Below, in pieces: positions 18,004 through 26,353 of a DNA stretch of 50,239 nucleotides. Numbering within the stretch: position 1 is the stretch's first letter; each line of letters starts with the position of its first letter. A program made the translations under genes and the position numbers. The notes under the pieces are model-generated. The model saw nothing but the letters and a program-made list of their open reading frames with translations, ran no database searches and was not told the DNA's origin. This stretch comes from Fibrobacter sp. (GTDB lineage: Bacteria > Fibrobacterota > Fibrobacteria > Fibrobacterales > Fibrobacteraceae): assembly GCA_016295375.1 (NCBI GenBank), contig JAEDLI010000004.1, forward strand, positions 1-50,239, in the 5' to 3' direction.

Positions 18004-18756
18004 ATGAACCTGCTCGATATTATTAATAAAGCCAAGGCCGAAAAAGCCAAAACCCTGGACCTATCCCAGCAGGGACTTCGCCTGTTACCCCCCGAACTTT
18101 TCGAAATCCAGTCCCTGGAGGAACTGAACCTGGACCGGAACAAGCTGGTGGAGCTCCCCGACGACATCGGACTCCTGAAAAACCTGAAAAGCCTTTCCGT
18201 CAGCGAAAACGACCTGATGGAGCTTCCGGATACCATCGGGAACCTCTCCGCCCTGGAGCACCTGTACCTGGGTTACAACAGCCTGTCGGAGCTCCCCGCC
18301 ACCGTCGGAAACCTCACGAACCTCCATACGGTGAATATCGCAAAGAACCAGCTCCTGGAACTTCCCGACGAAATCGGCAACTGGACCAAGGTGGTAAAAC
18401 TCTCCCTCCACGACAACATGCTCACCACCATCCCCGATTCCGTCGGCAAGCTGAAAAGCCTGGTGAAGCTGTACCTGGACAACAACGACCTGACCGAGGT
18501 CCCCGCCTCCCTCGGGAACCTCGCAAGCCTCGAAATCCTGATGATTTCCGGCAACCAGCTGAGCGTGATCCCGCAGGAATTCGGCAAGCTTTCCAAGCTC
18601 CGGGAACTGGTGCTGGACGCAAACCAGCTGGAGACACTGCCCGAGGCCCTCGCCGACTGCAAGAGTCTCGAAACCATCTCCATCAACGAAAACCCCATGG
18701 AAGACGGACTGCCCCGAGCGATTCTTGACAAGAAGGGGCTGAAGATAGACCAGTAG
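18004..18756 (+). CDS. Cytoplasmic leucine-rich-repeat protein
   Basis: A 250-residue protein made almost entirely of about ten 23-residue leucine-rich repeats (pattern L..N.L..LP..IG.L..L..L). No signal peptide, membrane segment or fused effector domain is present. The start has a good ribosome site (AGGAG at 17992-17996). Repeats of this regular type usually form a protein-binding solenoid. The divergent AIPR neighbour raises the possibility of a sensor role, but there is no direct evidence for that. Confidence 0.85.
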   Translation: MNLLDIINKAKAEKAKTLDLSQQGLRLLPPELFEIQSLEELNLDRNKLVELPDDIGLLKNLKSLSVSENDLMELPDTIGNLSALEHLYLGYNSLSELPATVGNLTNLHTVNIAKNQLLELPDEIGNWTKVVKLSLHDNMLTTIPDSVGKLKSLVKLYLDNNDLTEVPASLGNLASLEILMISGNQLSVIPQEFGKLSKLRELVLDANQLETLPEALADCKSLETISINENPMEDGLPRAILDKKGLKIDQ

Positions 18757-18771
18757 CGCGCCAAGGGCGCA

Positions 18772-18820
18772 GTGGTTAGTGGTTAGTGATTAGTGGTTAG
18801 TTGCTAGTTATTAGTTGTTA
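18772..18820. repeat. Heptamer array GTGGTTA-type, seven units
   Basis: GTGGTTA, GTGGTTA, GTGATTA, GTGGTTA, GTTGCTA, GTTATTA and GTTGTTA tile 49 bases. Before them, directly after the LRR stop codon, is a GCGCC-AA-GGGCGC mini-palindrome. Confidence 0.8.
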
Positions 18821-18839
18821 GAGAAGCAGGAATGGAATA

Positions 18840-20216
18840 TTGAATTTTCTGGTCCGCACAATCAAGAATAGTCTAGTAACTAGAAACTTAGAACTCAGAA
18901 CTTTCCTGCTGTTCTCTCTTGTCTTGTTCATTGCCTGTGGGGACTTTATGGAGCCGGTGGAAAGCACTCCGGAGCCCACCGCCTACGAGTTCAACTACTG
19001 GCTGATCAACCAGACCTACCTCTACGAAGAGGAACTGAAAGACCTGCCCGAAAAAGGGGACAGCATTCCCTTGTTGTACGAATCGCTCAGCGACCGGTAC
19101 ACCCGCTACTACCCGCCCTCCAAAAGCGAGGCAGCCGAAAACCAGATGAACACCTCCATCGTGGAGGGCGATTTGGGCATGGAATACCTGGTCATCTACA
19201 CCGAAGGGGATGACCACCCCTACCCCATCTTGATATCGAGAGTCTATGCCGACAGTCCTGCCGGCAGGGCCAGGGTTCCCCGCTACGGGCGGATCATTTC
19301 GGCAAACGGCATCTCAATGGACGGTTACGACTCCAAGATGGTATATGATTCCATTGTCGACTACAGTGCCAATGTATCGCTCACGGTTTTCTTTGACGAC
19401 AGCCTGCTTCAGTTTGACCTGACCAAGGAAACGGTTTACGCCCCTACCGTCTTTTTGGACACCATCGAGGGAATCACCTTCGTAACCATCACCGAATTCA
19501 AGGAATCCACCGCCGACAGGGAGAATGGCACCTTCGGCGAGCTTAGGGCATACCTGGATTCTACGGCTGGCGTTTCCGAGCCCAGGGTGTTAGACCTGCG
19601 GAACAATCCCGGAGGACTGATCAGCCAATGCCTCCCCGCAGCAGACCTCTTTGTAAAAGAAGGACTCTTGTCTAGGCGGCAATTTGTAAGCCTAACCCCC
19701 GACGGAAAAAGGACACACCGCTCCCTAGATGTCTTGGCGAACCCCGGAGACCCCGGAGAAAACGGGAAATTCCTAATGCTTGCCAACAGGGCTTCGGCCT
19801 CCTGCGCCGAAATATTCATCGCCGCAGCCAAGGAACAGGGAGGCATTCCCCTGGCAGGTGAAACCACCTTCGGCAAGGGCATAGGGCAAAGCCAGTGGAA
19901 GACCCTAGAAGGCGGGCTTGCCGTCATTACCAACCTGGAATTCTACACGCCCAAGGGCAACACCTATCACAAAAAAGGAATCGCCCCCGATATGGACTGT
20001 CCGGAAGGAGCTTCAAGGACATGCGCCCTAAATGCCGTCAAAACCCTATATGGTAATTCACCCAAGACACAAAGTGCCAAAATGTCTGTGGCAGAGCGTG
20101 CCATCAAAGAATCTTTGCTGGCCTCGACAAAAACAACTATTCCTGCAAAGAGTTTCGACATGGGTGGCGCTTTGGATTCCGTCGTCCATTTTGTAAATTA
20201 TCCCTATTCACCGTAG
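18840..20216 (+). CDS. S41-family peptidase lipoprotein (first of a tandem pair)
   Basis: A 458-residue carboxyl-terminal-processing-type serine protease. The hydrophobic segment FLLFSLVLFIAC ends in a lipobox cysteine, so it is probably a lipoprotein. A PDZ-like region spans about 105-200, then the S41 core: RNNPGG near 256, catalytic Ser321 (SASCAEIF) and Lys346 (TTFGKGIGQ), the usual 25 residues apart. The TTG start is chosen because the nearest ATG runs into a stop; AGGA lies 8 bases upstream. Residues 12-20 (SLVTRNLEL) are encoded by four heptamer units (18874-18901), so the N-region seems to derive from a repeat array and a later start cannot be excluded. It is 6 bases upstream of a second S41 gene. 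Confidence 0.85.
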   Translation: MNFLVRTIKNSLVTRNLELRTFLLFSLVLFIACGDFMEPVESTPEPTAYEFNYWLINQTYLYEEELKDLPEKGDSIPLLYESLSDRYTRYYPPSKSEAAENQMNTSIVEGDLGMEYLVIYTEGDDHPYPILISRVYADSPAGRARVPRYGRIISANGISMDGYDSKMVYDSIVDYSANVSLTVFFDDSLLQFDLTKETVYAPTVFLDTIEGITFVTITEFKESTADRENGTFGELRAYLDSTAGVSEPRVLDLRNNPGGLISQCLPAADLFVKEGLLSRRQFVSLTPDGKRTHRSLDVLANPGDPGENGKFLMLANRASASCAEIFIAAAKEQGGIPLAGETTFGKGIGQSQWKTLEGGLAVITNLEFYTPKGNTYHKKGIAPDMDCPEGASRTCALNAVKTLYGNSPKTQSAKMSVAERAIKESLLASTKTTIPAKSFDMGGALDSVVHFVNYPYSP

Positions 20217-20222
20217 GTCGTT

Positions 20223-21629
20223 ATGAATTTCAAGAAAATTTCACTTTATAGTCTTGTTTCTGTTTCACTTGCGCTATGGACTGGTTGCACGGTCAAGCAT
20301 GCCGACAGCGAAATCGCAATGCCCGACGAAGAGGAGGAAATTCCACAGGAACTTACTGCCGCTGAACAGGAACTGGTCGAAAACCACCAATTGCTCCATT
20401 TCTTCTTTTTAAACGCCAATCAAAAGCTTGGCGACATCAATAGCTATAACGGTCACGGCGAAGATGCGGGATATTCTCCCGACTATTATGAATTTCCAGA
20501 CGTCTATTATATGTATAGCCAAATGGACGACAATTATACCAGGTATTTCGGGCCCTACTATGTAAGCAAATACGATTTGGATATGGCATCGGAGCCCATA
20601 TACAGTATCGCCGTTTCCGTACAGCCCGCCGATTCCCAGCTGGTAATCACCCAGGTGTATCCTAACGGTCCGGGCGACAAGGCCGGACTCAAGGCTGGTG
20701 ACACCGTACTCTACGTGGGCTCCACCAAGCCCGGCGACGAAAAGAGTTTCGAAAAACTCACCTCCGGAAGCGAAGGGGACAGCATTTCCTTTAAAATCTT
20801 AAGAGGTAGCGACACGCTGGATATCTCGGCGGAACTTTTCTGCTACCTTGAGCCAACCGTGCACATCAGCTATCATGATTCTGTTCCCGTCATCAAAATC
20901 ACTTCCTTTGAAAATTTCAGTGGCATAAGTTGCATCGAGGCAAACTCCGCCAACGAAGACAGCACCAAAGGAACCTCGGACGAAGTCAAGGCGGCTCTTC
21001 AAGCCACCAAGGGGTCCGCCATTATTGACCTGAGAGGTAACCCTGGCGGGGCCTTTGACGCATGCGTTAAGGCAACCGAGCTGTTCCTTTCCAAAGGGGA
21101 CACCATCGGCACCCTTGAATACACCGAAGTCGCACCCGACGAAGTCCACCAAATGGTGATTTCAGACCGCATAGTGGCCACCGAAGACGGCATTGCCAAA
21201 GGGCGCTACTTTGTATTTATGGCAGACACCAATAGCGCAAGTTGTTCCGAAACCATGCTCATGGGCGTCACCAACACCACGCAATCTCCCATTGTGGGTA
21301 TGCTGACCTACGGAAAGGGAATCGGGCAGTACAACATACCGACTGGTGCAGGCGGACTCAGCATGATTACAGCCATGAAGCTTTACGACAAGAACGACGT
21401 TTCGTACCACGACAAGGGCATCGAACCGGACTACGCCATTTCTGACACCCTCAAGGCCCTGGCCAAGGCGGTAGAACTCGCCAAACTCGGGAAAGAAAAG
21501 AGAACCAAGGGCTACGGCACTGAAAAACAGGGTCACTTCGAAAACTCCCTTGCCAAAAAGGCATTCTCATCAAAGGAACCGGCCAGAGGCGGAGCGTATA
21601 AGGTGATAAAGAATCCGCTGATGAAGTAG
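20223..21629 (+). CDS. S41-family peptidase lipoprotein (second of the pair)
   Basis: A 468-residue paralogue of the preceding gene, in the same operon. Lipoprotein signal ending LALWTGC, an acidic linker (MPDEEEEIPQE), a PDZ domain at about 135-200 (VYPNGPGDKAGLKAGDTVLYVG), and the S41 catalytic core: RGNPGG near 265, Ser340 (NSASCSET) and Lys365 (LTYGKGIGQ). Probably anchored in the outer or inner membrane facing the periplasm, cleaving C-termini of envelope proteins. Why two divergent copies are kept is unknown. A heptamer array starts 2 bases after the stop. Confidence 0.88.
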   Translation: MNFKKISLYSLVSVSLALWTGCTVKHADSEIAMPDEEEEIPQELTAAEQELVENHQLLHFFFLNANQKLGDINSYNGHGEDAGYSPDYYEFPDVYYMYSQMDDNYTRYFGPYYVSKYDLDMASEPIYSIAVSVQPADSQLVITQVYPNGPGDKAGLKAGDTVLYVGSTKPGDEKSFEKLTSGSEGDSISFKILRGSDTLDISAELFCYLEPTVHISYHDSVPVIKITSFENFSGISCIEANSANEDSTKGTSDEVKAALQATKGSAIIDLRGNPGGAFDACVKATELFLSKGDTIGTLEYTEVAPDEVHQMVISDRIVATEDGIAKGRYFVFMADTNSASCSETMLMGVTNTTQSPIVGMLTYGKGIGQYNIPTGAGGLSMITAMKLYDKNDVSYHDKGIEPDYAISDTLKALAKAVELAKLGKEKRTKGYGTEKQGHFENSLAKKAFSSKEPARGGAYKVIKNPLMK

Positions 21630-21630
21630 T

Positions 21631-21707
21631 GAGTTATGAGTTGTGAGTTATGGGTTATGAGTAGTGAGTTGTGAGTTGTGAGGTGTGTGGTGTGAGGTGT
21701 GAGTCGT
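21631..21707. repeat. Heptamer array GAGTTRT, eleven units
   Basis: Eleven uninterrupted 7-base units: GAGTTAT, GAGTTGT, GAGTTAT, GGGTTAT, GAGTAGT, GAGTTGT (twice), GAGGTGT, GTGGTGT, GAGGTGT, GAGTCGT. It is the longest heptamer array in the window. Confidence 0.85.
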
Positions 21708-21820
21708 CATCCTCACCCGTTCGACAGGCTCAGGGCAGGCTCTGGTGAGGATCCGCTTACCGCAATCTAGCAGATCCTCGCCTTGATTCGACTTCGCTCA
21801 CCACAGGTCGCGAGGATGAC
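21706..21820. repeat. Paired GTCATCCTC...GAGGATGAC palindromic element
   Basis: Two palindromic units face each other: GTCATCCTCACC...GGTGAGGATCCGC, a short middle with CTAGCAG, then GATCCTCGCC...GCGAGGATGAC. The left edge overlaps the last heptamer. The same paired design occurs at 26189-26256. Confidence 0.75.
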
Positions 21821-21842
21821 ATCCCTCAAAGCGAAGCGACCT

Positions 21843-21884
21843 CAAACCCCTAGCCCCTAGATCCTAAGCCCTAACCCCTATTCC
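21843..21884. repeat. Heptamer array CTAGCCC/CTAACCC, six units
   Basis: CAAACCC, CTAGCCC, CTAGATC, CTAAGCC, CTAACCC, CTATTCC. The last unit contains the stop codon of the M23 peptidase gene (minus strand, 21878-21880). Confidence 0.75.
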
Positions 21885-23203
21885 ACCACCCGCATGTGGA
21901 CCATCACGTCGGTGGTATCGTTGGCCCGAACTGCAGGCGCGGCCTGAGTCAGCTCTATCTGCTTACGGATTTCAACAACCTGCTTCTTGAGACGGGCCAG
22001 GCGGGCTCCTTCCAGCTTGGGCGTTGCAATCATAGTCTTGGAAAGCGGATTTATCCAGGCGCCGTTGGCATCTTTGAATCCAAAATGCAGGTGAGGTCCT
22101 GTGCTTCGGCCTGTGGAACCTACCCGCCCGATGGCCTGACCTGGAGAGACCTTCGCTCCAACAGCCACACCCCTAGACTGCAAATGCATATACCAGCTTA
22201 CGGAATTGTCCCTGTGCTTGATAGCAATCTTGTTTCCGCTTAAATCGTCATAACCCGAAACAGTCACGTTGCCTTCGGCCACGGCATGGACCACCGTACC
22301 TGCCGGGGCTCCATAGTCTACGCCGTAATGGACCTTGCGCTGGCCCGTGATAGGGTGAATTCTGGAGCCAAACGAACTGGTAATGCGCAAGTGTTCCAGC
22401 GGGTAGCGGAGCCCGTCAAAGACCAGGGCGTCACCCGCTTCAGTATAGTGAGCATTGTAGGAACTCTTGGGATCTTCGTCTTCGTAACGGAACGCCTCAT
22501 GGTGGCCCACAATCCTTCCGTCAAATTCGGCATAAATGACCTTACCGCCTACCCAGATGGAATCCTGATAGTAAGAATCTTCTAGAAGCACACGGAAGCG
22601 GTCTCCGGCGCGGGCCAGCGGGAACGCCACCTTGCACTGAAGCACTCCGCTCACGATACCCACCATGCGGCCGGGGATTCCCACCTTGAAAAGGATCCCG
22701 TTCAGCGTGCTACCTTCTTCCAGGGCGCCCTCATAAACGGACTGTTTCTTGACCACGGGCTTTTCGACAAGCTGGTAGACGAAACCCGTATCCGTCTTGC
22801 TCACCAAATGGACGGTTATGGGGTTGGGAGCATAGCGGAATCGCTGTACCCTGCCTGTCGAATCCACGGAGACATAAAAGATTTCGCCTACCCGGAGCTT
22901 GAATTCCACACTGTCCTGCATGGCGGCATAGACGCGGCCCAGGTCTTCTTCGCCGTGGCTGACCTGAGCCTTGAGCCTTGTAAACAGATGGAAGGGGCCC
23001 TCCCCCGCACGCACCGTATCGCGAATAACGCGAACATTTTTGACCAGGGCTTCAGCCGAGGCGATTTGGGCATTCAGGGAATCCACACGGGCTTGCAAAC
23101 TTGCGCGTTCCGATTTCAGATTCTGGATAATTTCTTCTTCGTTACAGGCGATTAAAGGGAGAACAAGGAGCAGGGAAAGAGCTAAACGCAAGAAAATTTT
23201 CAT
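21878..23203 (-). CDS. M23 (LytM-type) peptidase lipoprotein
   Basis: A protein of 441 residues from the ATG at 23203. The open frame runs further upstream, but that stretch is the complement of the FKBP tail and has proline/leucine-rich nonsense composition. Lipoprotein signal KIFLRLALSLLLVLPLIAC, a coiled coil with EEEIIQNLKSERASLQARVDSL, beta-rich middle domains, then the LytM domain with zinc and catalytic residues H292 and D296 (HYGVDYG) and H371/H373 (HLHFG). It probably cuts or senses peptidoglycan cross-links from the periplasm. No Shine-Dalgarno sequence; TATATTTA ends 4 bases before the ATG, so the transcript looks leaderless. The stop codon lies in a heptamer array. Confidence 0.88.
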   Translation of the reverse strand: MKIFLRLALSLLLVLPLIACNEEEIIQNLKSERASLQARVDSLNAQIASAEALVKNVRVIRDTVRAGEGPFHLFTRLKAQVSHGEEDLGRVYAAMQDSVEFKLRVGEIFYVSVDSTGRVQRFRYAPNPITVHLVSKTDTGFVYQLVEKPVVKKQSVYEGALEEGSTLNGILFKVGIPGRMVGIVSGVLQCKVAFPLARAGDRFRVLLEDSYYQDSIWVGGKVIYAEFDGRIVGHHEAFRYEDEDPKSSYNAHYTEAGDALVFDGLRYPLEHLRITSSFGSRIHPITGQRKVHYGVDYGAPAGTVVHAVAEGNVTVSGYDDLSGNKIAIKHRDNSVSWYMHLQSRGVAVGAKVSPGQAIGRVGSTGRSTGPHLHFGFKDANGAWINPLSKTMIATPKLEGARLARLKKQVVEIRKQIELTQAAPAVRANDTTDVMVHMRVVE

Positions 23204-23207
23204 AGGG

Positions 23208-23240
23208 TAAATATAAAAATCCCCTGCGAAATGCAGGGGA
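23208..23240 (-). terminator. FKBP-gene terminator merging into the next promoter
   Basis: On the minus strand an 8-bp stem, TCCCCTGC/GCAGGGGA (23240-23220), is followed by TTTTTATATTTA. The T-run ends the FKBP transcript while TATATTTA (23215-23208) resembles the -7 element for the M23 gene, whose ATG is 4 bases further. Confidence 0.65.
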
Positions 23241-23264
23241 CTTTCAAATTGCAAAGTAAACCGA

Positions 23265-24203
23265 TTACTGTGCAGCAGCGGGTGCGGCAGCGGGAGCAGG
23301 AGCCGCGGCGGGTTGAGCAGCCGGAGCAGCGGGCTTGGCTTCGGCCTTGGCAGCAGCGGGAGCTGCGGCAGGAGCGGCCTTTTCGGCAGGCTTGGCTTCG
23401 GCCTTAGCCGGTTCTGCCTTAGCCCCTTCCTTAGCAGGTTCGGCGGCGGCGATGGCGTTAGAAGGTGCGCCCGGAGCGTGGGTATCAATCAGTTCCATCT
23501 CAAAAATCAGCATGCTGTTGCCGGGAATCTGCGGGCCACGACCGCGGGGGCCGTAAGCGAGGTCGCTAGGAATCCAGGCGGTGACCTTCTCACCCACCTT
23601 CATGAGCTTGAGCATTTCGGTCCAGCCGGGGATCACAGCGCCGATGGGGAACTCCAGAGGTTCGCCACGGTCAACGGAGCTATCGAACTTGGTGCCGTCC
23701 AGGAGAGTGCCGGTGTAATGGACCTTCACCACGTCGGTATCGGAAGGAGTCACGCCAGTACCTTCGGTAATCACCTTGTACTGGAGTCCACTTTCGGTGG
23801 TCACCACGCCTTCGGCGGTCTTGTTCTGAGCCAAGAAGGCTTCGCCCTTGGCCTTGTTCTCGGCGGCGGCGACGCTATCCTTACGGGCCTTTTCGGCCTG
23901 GCGGGACTGGGAAAGTTCGGTCAATGTCTGGAAAATGGTGGAATCGGCCATCAGGTACTTGGCGCTATCCTGCTTGTAGCGTTCCACAAAAGCCTGGATA
24001 AAGAGGTCCAAATCCAAATCGATGGAATCGCGGGCCACCAGCTGGAACTGGGCCTGGTTACCAAAATGGGCACCCAGGGCATAGCTATACTTATCCTTTT
24101 CGGTGACCAGAGCGGTCTTGGTCTTGGGGCCCTGGCACAACTGATCACAACCCGTCAAGAGCAGGGCAAGAGCACCTGCAGCAACAATCACTTTTTTATT
24201 CAT
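23265..24203 (-). CDS. FKBP-type peptidyl-prolyl isomerase lipoprotein
   Basis: A 312-residue protein from the ATG at 24203, chosen for the AGAGGAC ribosome site just before it. Lipobox LLTGC puts Cys19 as the lipidated residue. An FKBP N-terminal dimerisation domain (KYSYALGAHFGNQAQ...) leads into the FKBP catalytic domain (VKVHYTGTLLDGTKFDSS, AVIPGWTEML, ELIDTHAP) at about 145-240. The last 60 residues are an Ala/Pro/Lys low-complexity tail, possibly wall- or surface-interacting. It catalyses proline isomerisation in folding exported proteins, consistent with Mip/FkpA-like proteins. A hairpin terminator follows. Confidence 0.9.
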   Translation of the reverse strand: MNKKVIVAAGALALLLTGCDQLCQGPKTKTALVTEKDKYSYALGAHFGNQAQFQLVARDSIDLDLDLFIQAFVERYKQDSAKYLMADSTIFQTLTELSQSRQAEKARKDSVAAAENKAKGEAFLAQNKTAEGVVTTESGLQYKVITEGTGVTPSDTDVVKVHYTGTLLDGTKFDSSVDRGEPLEFPIGAVIPGWTEMLKLMKVGEKVTAWIPSDLAYGPRGRGPQIPGNSMLIFEMELIDTHAPGAPSNAIAAAEPAKEGAKAEPAKAEAKPAEKAAPAAAPAAAKAEAKPAAPAAQPAAAPAPAAAPAAAQ

Positions 24204-24335
24204 AAGTTGTCCTCTTCTTTTGAATTGACTCCCATAAAATAGCAAATCTTACGAGAAATGGGGCCTAAAATGCTAAATTTCGGTTTAAGGTTTTCGTATA
24301 TTGTTTGGGCATAACGATTTTATAGAGGATTCTAT

Positions 24336-26165
24336 ATGTGCGGAATAGTCGCCTATATCGGTCAAAATGAAGCTCTTCCTGTTCTCGTGGGCGGCCTTAA
24401 AAAGCTGGAATATCGAGGCTATGACAGCTCGGGTGTATCCCTTATCGACCACGGGAAAATCAAGACCGTCCGTGCCTCTGGCAAAATCAGCGCCCTGGAA
24501 TCCAAGCTCAAGGAAACCCCCGTCCAAGGAAACATCGGTATCGCCCACACCCGCTGGGCCACCCACGGTGCCCCTACCGAACAAAATGCCCACCCCCACA
24601 TGAGTTTTGACGGGAAAATTTCCATCGTCCACAACGGCATTATCGAAAACTACGCGAGCCTCAAGGCGAAACTTATCGAAAAAGGCGTCACCTTCAAGTC
24701 TGAAACGGATACCGAAGTAGTGGCCCACCTGATTGCCAAGAACTACAACGGCAACCTGAAAGAGGCGGTCCTCAAGGCCCTTTCCCTTATCGAAGGCACA
24801 TTTGGCCTTGCGGTGATATGCAGCGACGAACCCGACACCCTGATTGGCGCCCGCCGAGGGAGCCCCCTGATTCTCGGTATCGGGAACGAAGGTGAATTTT
24901 TCTTGGCCAGCGACGTGTCTGCCATCATCAACCACACCCAGAAGGTGGTATACCTGGACGACAACGACGTGGTGGAAATCAAGCGGAGCGGATACTCCAT
25001 CGTGAACATGAACAGCCACGAGGTAACCCGCGATATCCAGGACGTAGATTTTGACGCCGAATCCATCGCCAAGGGCGGGTTCGCCCACTTCATGCTGAAA
25101 GAAATCTTCGAGCAGCCCGAAGTGCTCAAGAACACCATGCGCGGTCGCCTGCTCATCGCCGAAGGAAACGCCAAACTGGCTGGCCTCGACACCAACATCA
25201 AGGAACTGAGAAACATCAACCGCATTATCATCACCGCCTGTGGCACCAGCTACTACGCGGGCATGGTCGGCGAATACATGATAGAGGATTTGGCAGGCGT
25301 GCCCGTAGAGGTGGAATACGCCTCGGAGTTCCGTTACCGGAACCCCATCATCAAGCCGGGGACCTTGGTCCTCGCCATTTCCCAATCCGGCGAAACCGCC
25401 GACACACTTGCGGCATTGAAAGAAGCCCAACAAAAAGGCGCTACCGCCCTGGCCATCTGTAACGGCGTAGGTTCCACCATCGCCCGCACCAGCGACGGCG
25501 GCGTATACCTGCACGCAGGTCCAGAAATCGGTGTGGCCAGCACCAAGGCATTCACCAGCCAGGTGACGGTGCTTGCCATGATCGCCCTCTTGCTCGGCCG
25601 CCAGCGCAGGCTAAGTTTCGAGACCGGAGCAGACATCGCCCGAGCTCTCACCGAACTCCCCGCCCTGGTAGAAGAAACCCTCAAGCTTTCTGACAGCATT
25701 GCCGAAATCGCCAAACAGTACGTAAAGGCCAACAACTTCTTGTACCTGGGCCGCCACTTCAACTATCCCGTGGCCATGGAAGGAGCCCTGAAGCTCAAGG
25801 AAATCAGCTACATTCATGCCGAGGGCTACCCCGCCGCCGAAATGAAGCACGGCCCTATCGCCCTCATCGACGAGAACATGCCCGTGGTGGTCATCGCCCC
25901 CAAGGACGCCCTGTTCGACAAGGTCATCAGCAACGTGCGCGAAATCAAGGCCCGCGGAGGCCGGGTCATCGCCGTCACTACCGAAGACTGCAAGCCCCTG
26001 GACGAATTTGCGGACCACCTCATTAAGGTGCCAAAGACCATTCCCATGCTCATGCCCATTGTGACCTGCGTGCCGCTGCAGCTTTTGGCCTACCACATTG
26101 CCGTGCTCCGTGGAAACGACGTGGACCAGCCGAGGAACCTGGCTAAGAGCGTGACGGTGGAATAG
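24336..26165 (+). CDS. glmS: Glutamine--fructose-6-phosphate aminotransferase
   Basis: A 609-residue enzyme, the normal GlmS length, making glucosamine-6-phosphate for peptidoglycan and LPS. Cys2 becomes the N-terminal nucleophile of the glutaminase domain (MCGIVAYIG), with HTRWATHG and HNGIIENY motifs. Two SIS domains follow (TACGTSYYAG; ISQSGETADTLAAL), ending in the canonical DQPRNLAKSVTVE. AGAGGA lies 8 bases before the ATG, and TATATTGTTTG further upstream may be part of its promoter. No glmS ribozyme is possible in the short leader. Confidence 0.97.
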   Translation: MCGIVAYIGQNEALPVLVGGLKKLEYRGYDSSGVSLIDHGKIKTVRASGKISALESKLKETPVQGNIGIAHTRWATHGAPTEQNAHPHMSFDGKISIVHNGIIENYASLKAKLIEKGVTFKSETDTEVVAHLIAKNYNGNLKEAVLKALSLIEGTFGLAVICSDEPDTLIGARRGSPLILGIGNEGEFFLASDVSAIINHTQKVVYLDDNDVVEIKRSGYSIVNMNSHEVTRDIQDVDFDAESIAKGGFAHFMLKEIFEQPEVLKNTMRGRLLIAEGNAKLAGLDTNIKELRNINRIIITACGTSYYAGMVGEYMIEDLAGVPVEVEYASEFRYRNPIIKPGTLVLAISQSGETADTLAALKEAQQKGATALAICNGVGSTIARTSDGGVYLHAGPEIGVASTKAFTSQVTVLAMIALLLGRQRRLSFETGADIARALTELPALVEETLKLSDSIAEIAKQYVKANNFLYLGRHFNYPVAMEGALKLKEISYIHAEGYPAAEMKHGPIALIDENMPVVVIAPKDALFDKVISNVREIKARGGRVIAVTTEDCKPLDEFADHLIKVPKTIPMLMPIVTCVPLQLLAYHIAVLRGNDVDQPRNLAKSVTVE

Positions 26166-26188
26166 GCCTTCGGCCAGTGATTAAGCTA

Positions 26189-26256
26189 GTCATCCTCGCG
26201 CAGGCGAGAATCCGCTAGAGAACTTGCAACCGGATCCTCACATTCCTGAGGATGAC
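26189..26256. repeat. Paired GTCATCCTC...GAGGATGAC palindromic element
   Basis: GTCATCCTCGCG...CGAGAATCCGCTAGA is joined by a 16-base spacer to CGGATCCTCACATT...GAGGATGAC, the same head-to-head design as at 21706-21820. Directly after the glmS stop codon, a GGCC-TTC-GGCC hairpin with AGTGATTA precedes it. Confidence 0.75.
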
Positions 26257-26282
26257 GAAAAAAAATGATTTATTTTTCATAT

Positions 26283-26324
26283 CTCACTACTCACAACTCA
26301 TAACCGACAACTGAAAACTCGTAG
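26283..26324. repeat. Heptamer array CTCACAA-type, six units
   Basis: CTCACTA, CTCACAA, CTCATAA, CCGACAA, CTGAAAA, CTCGTAG, contiguous, just upstream of scpA. Confidence 0.7.
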
Positions 26325-26353
26325 CCGATTTTCTTTTTCTACATTATCTCACA

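Noticed and set aside
21631..21707. CRISPR array
   Set aside because: The units are 7 bases with no spacers; it is a degenerate tandem heptamer array.
23204..23488. N-terminal extension of the M23 peptidase frame
   Set aside because: It reads the reverse frame of the Ala/Pro-rich FKBP tail and crosses a terminator; the lipoprotein signal begins at the ATG at 23203.
24240..24335. glmS ribozyme or riboswitch upstream of glmS
   Set aside because: The leader between the FKBP start and glmS is under 135 bases, with the likely promoter inside it; no conserved ribozyme core is visible.
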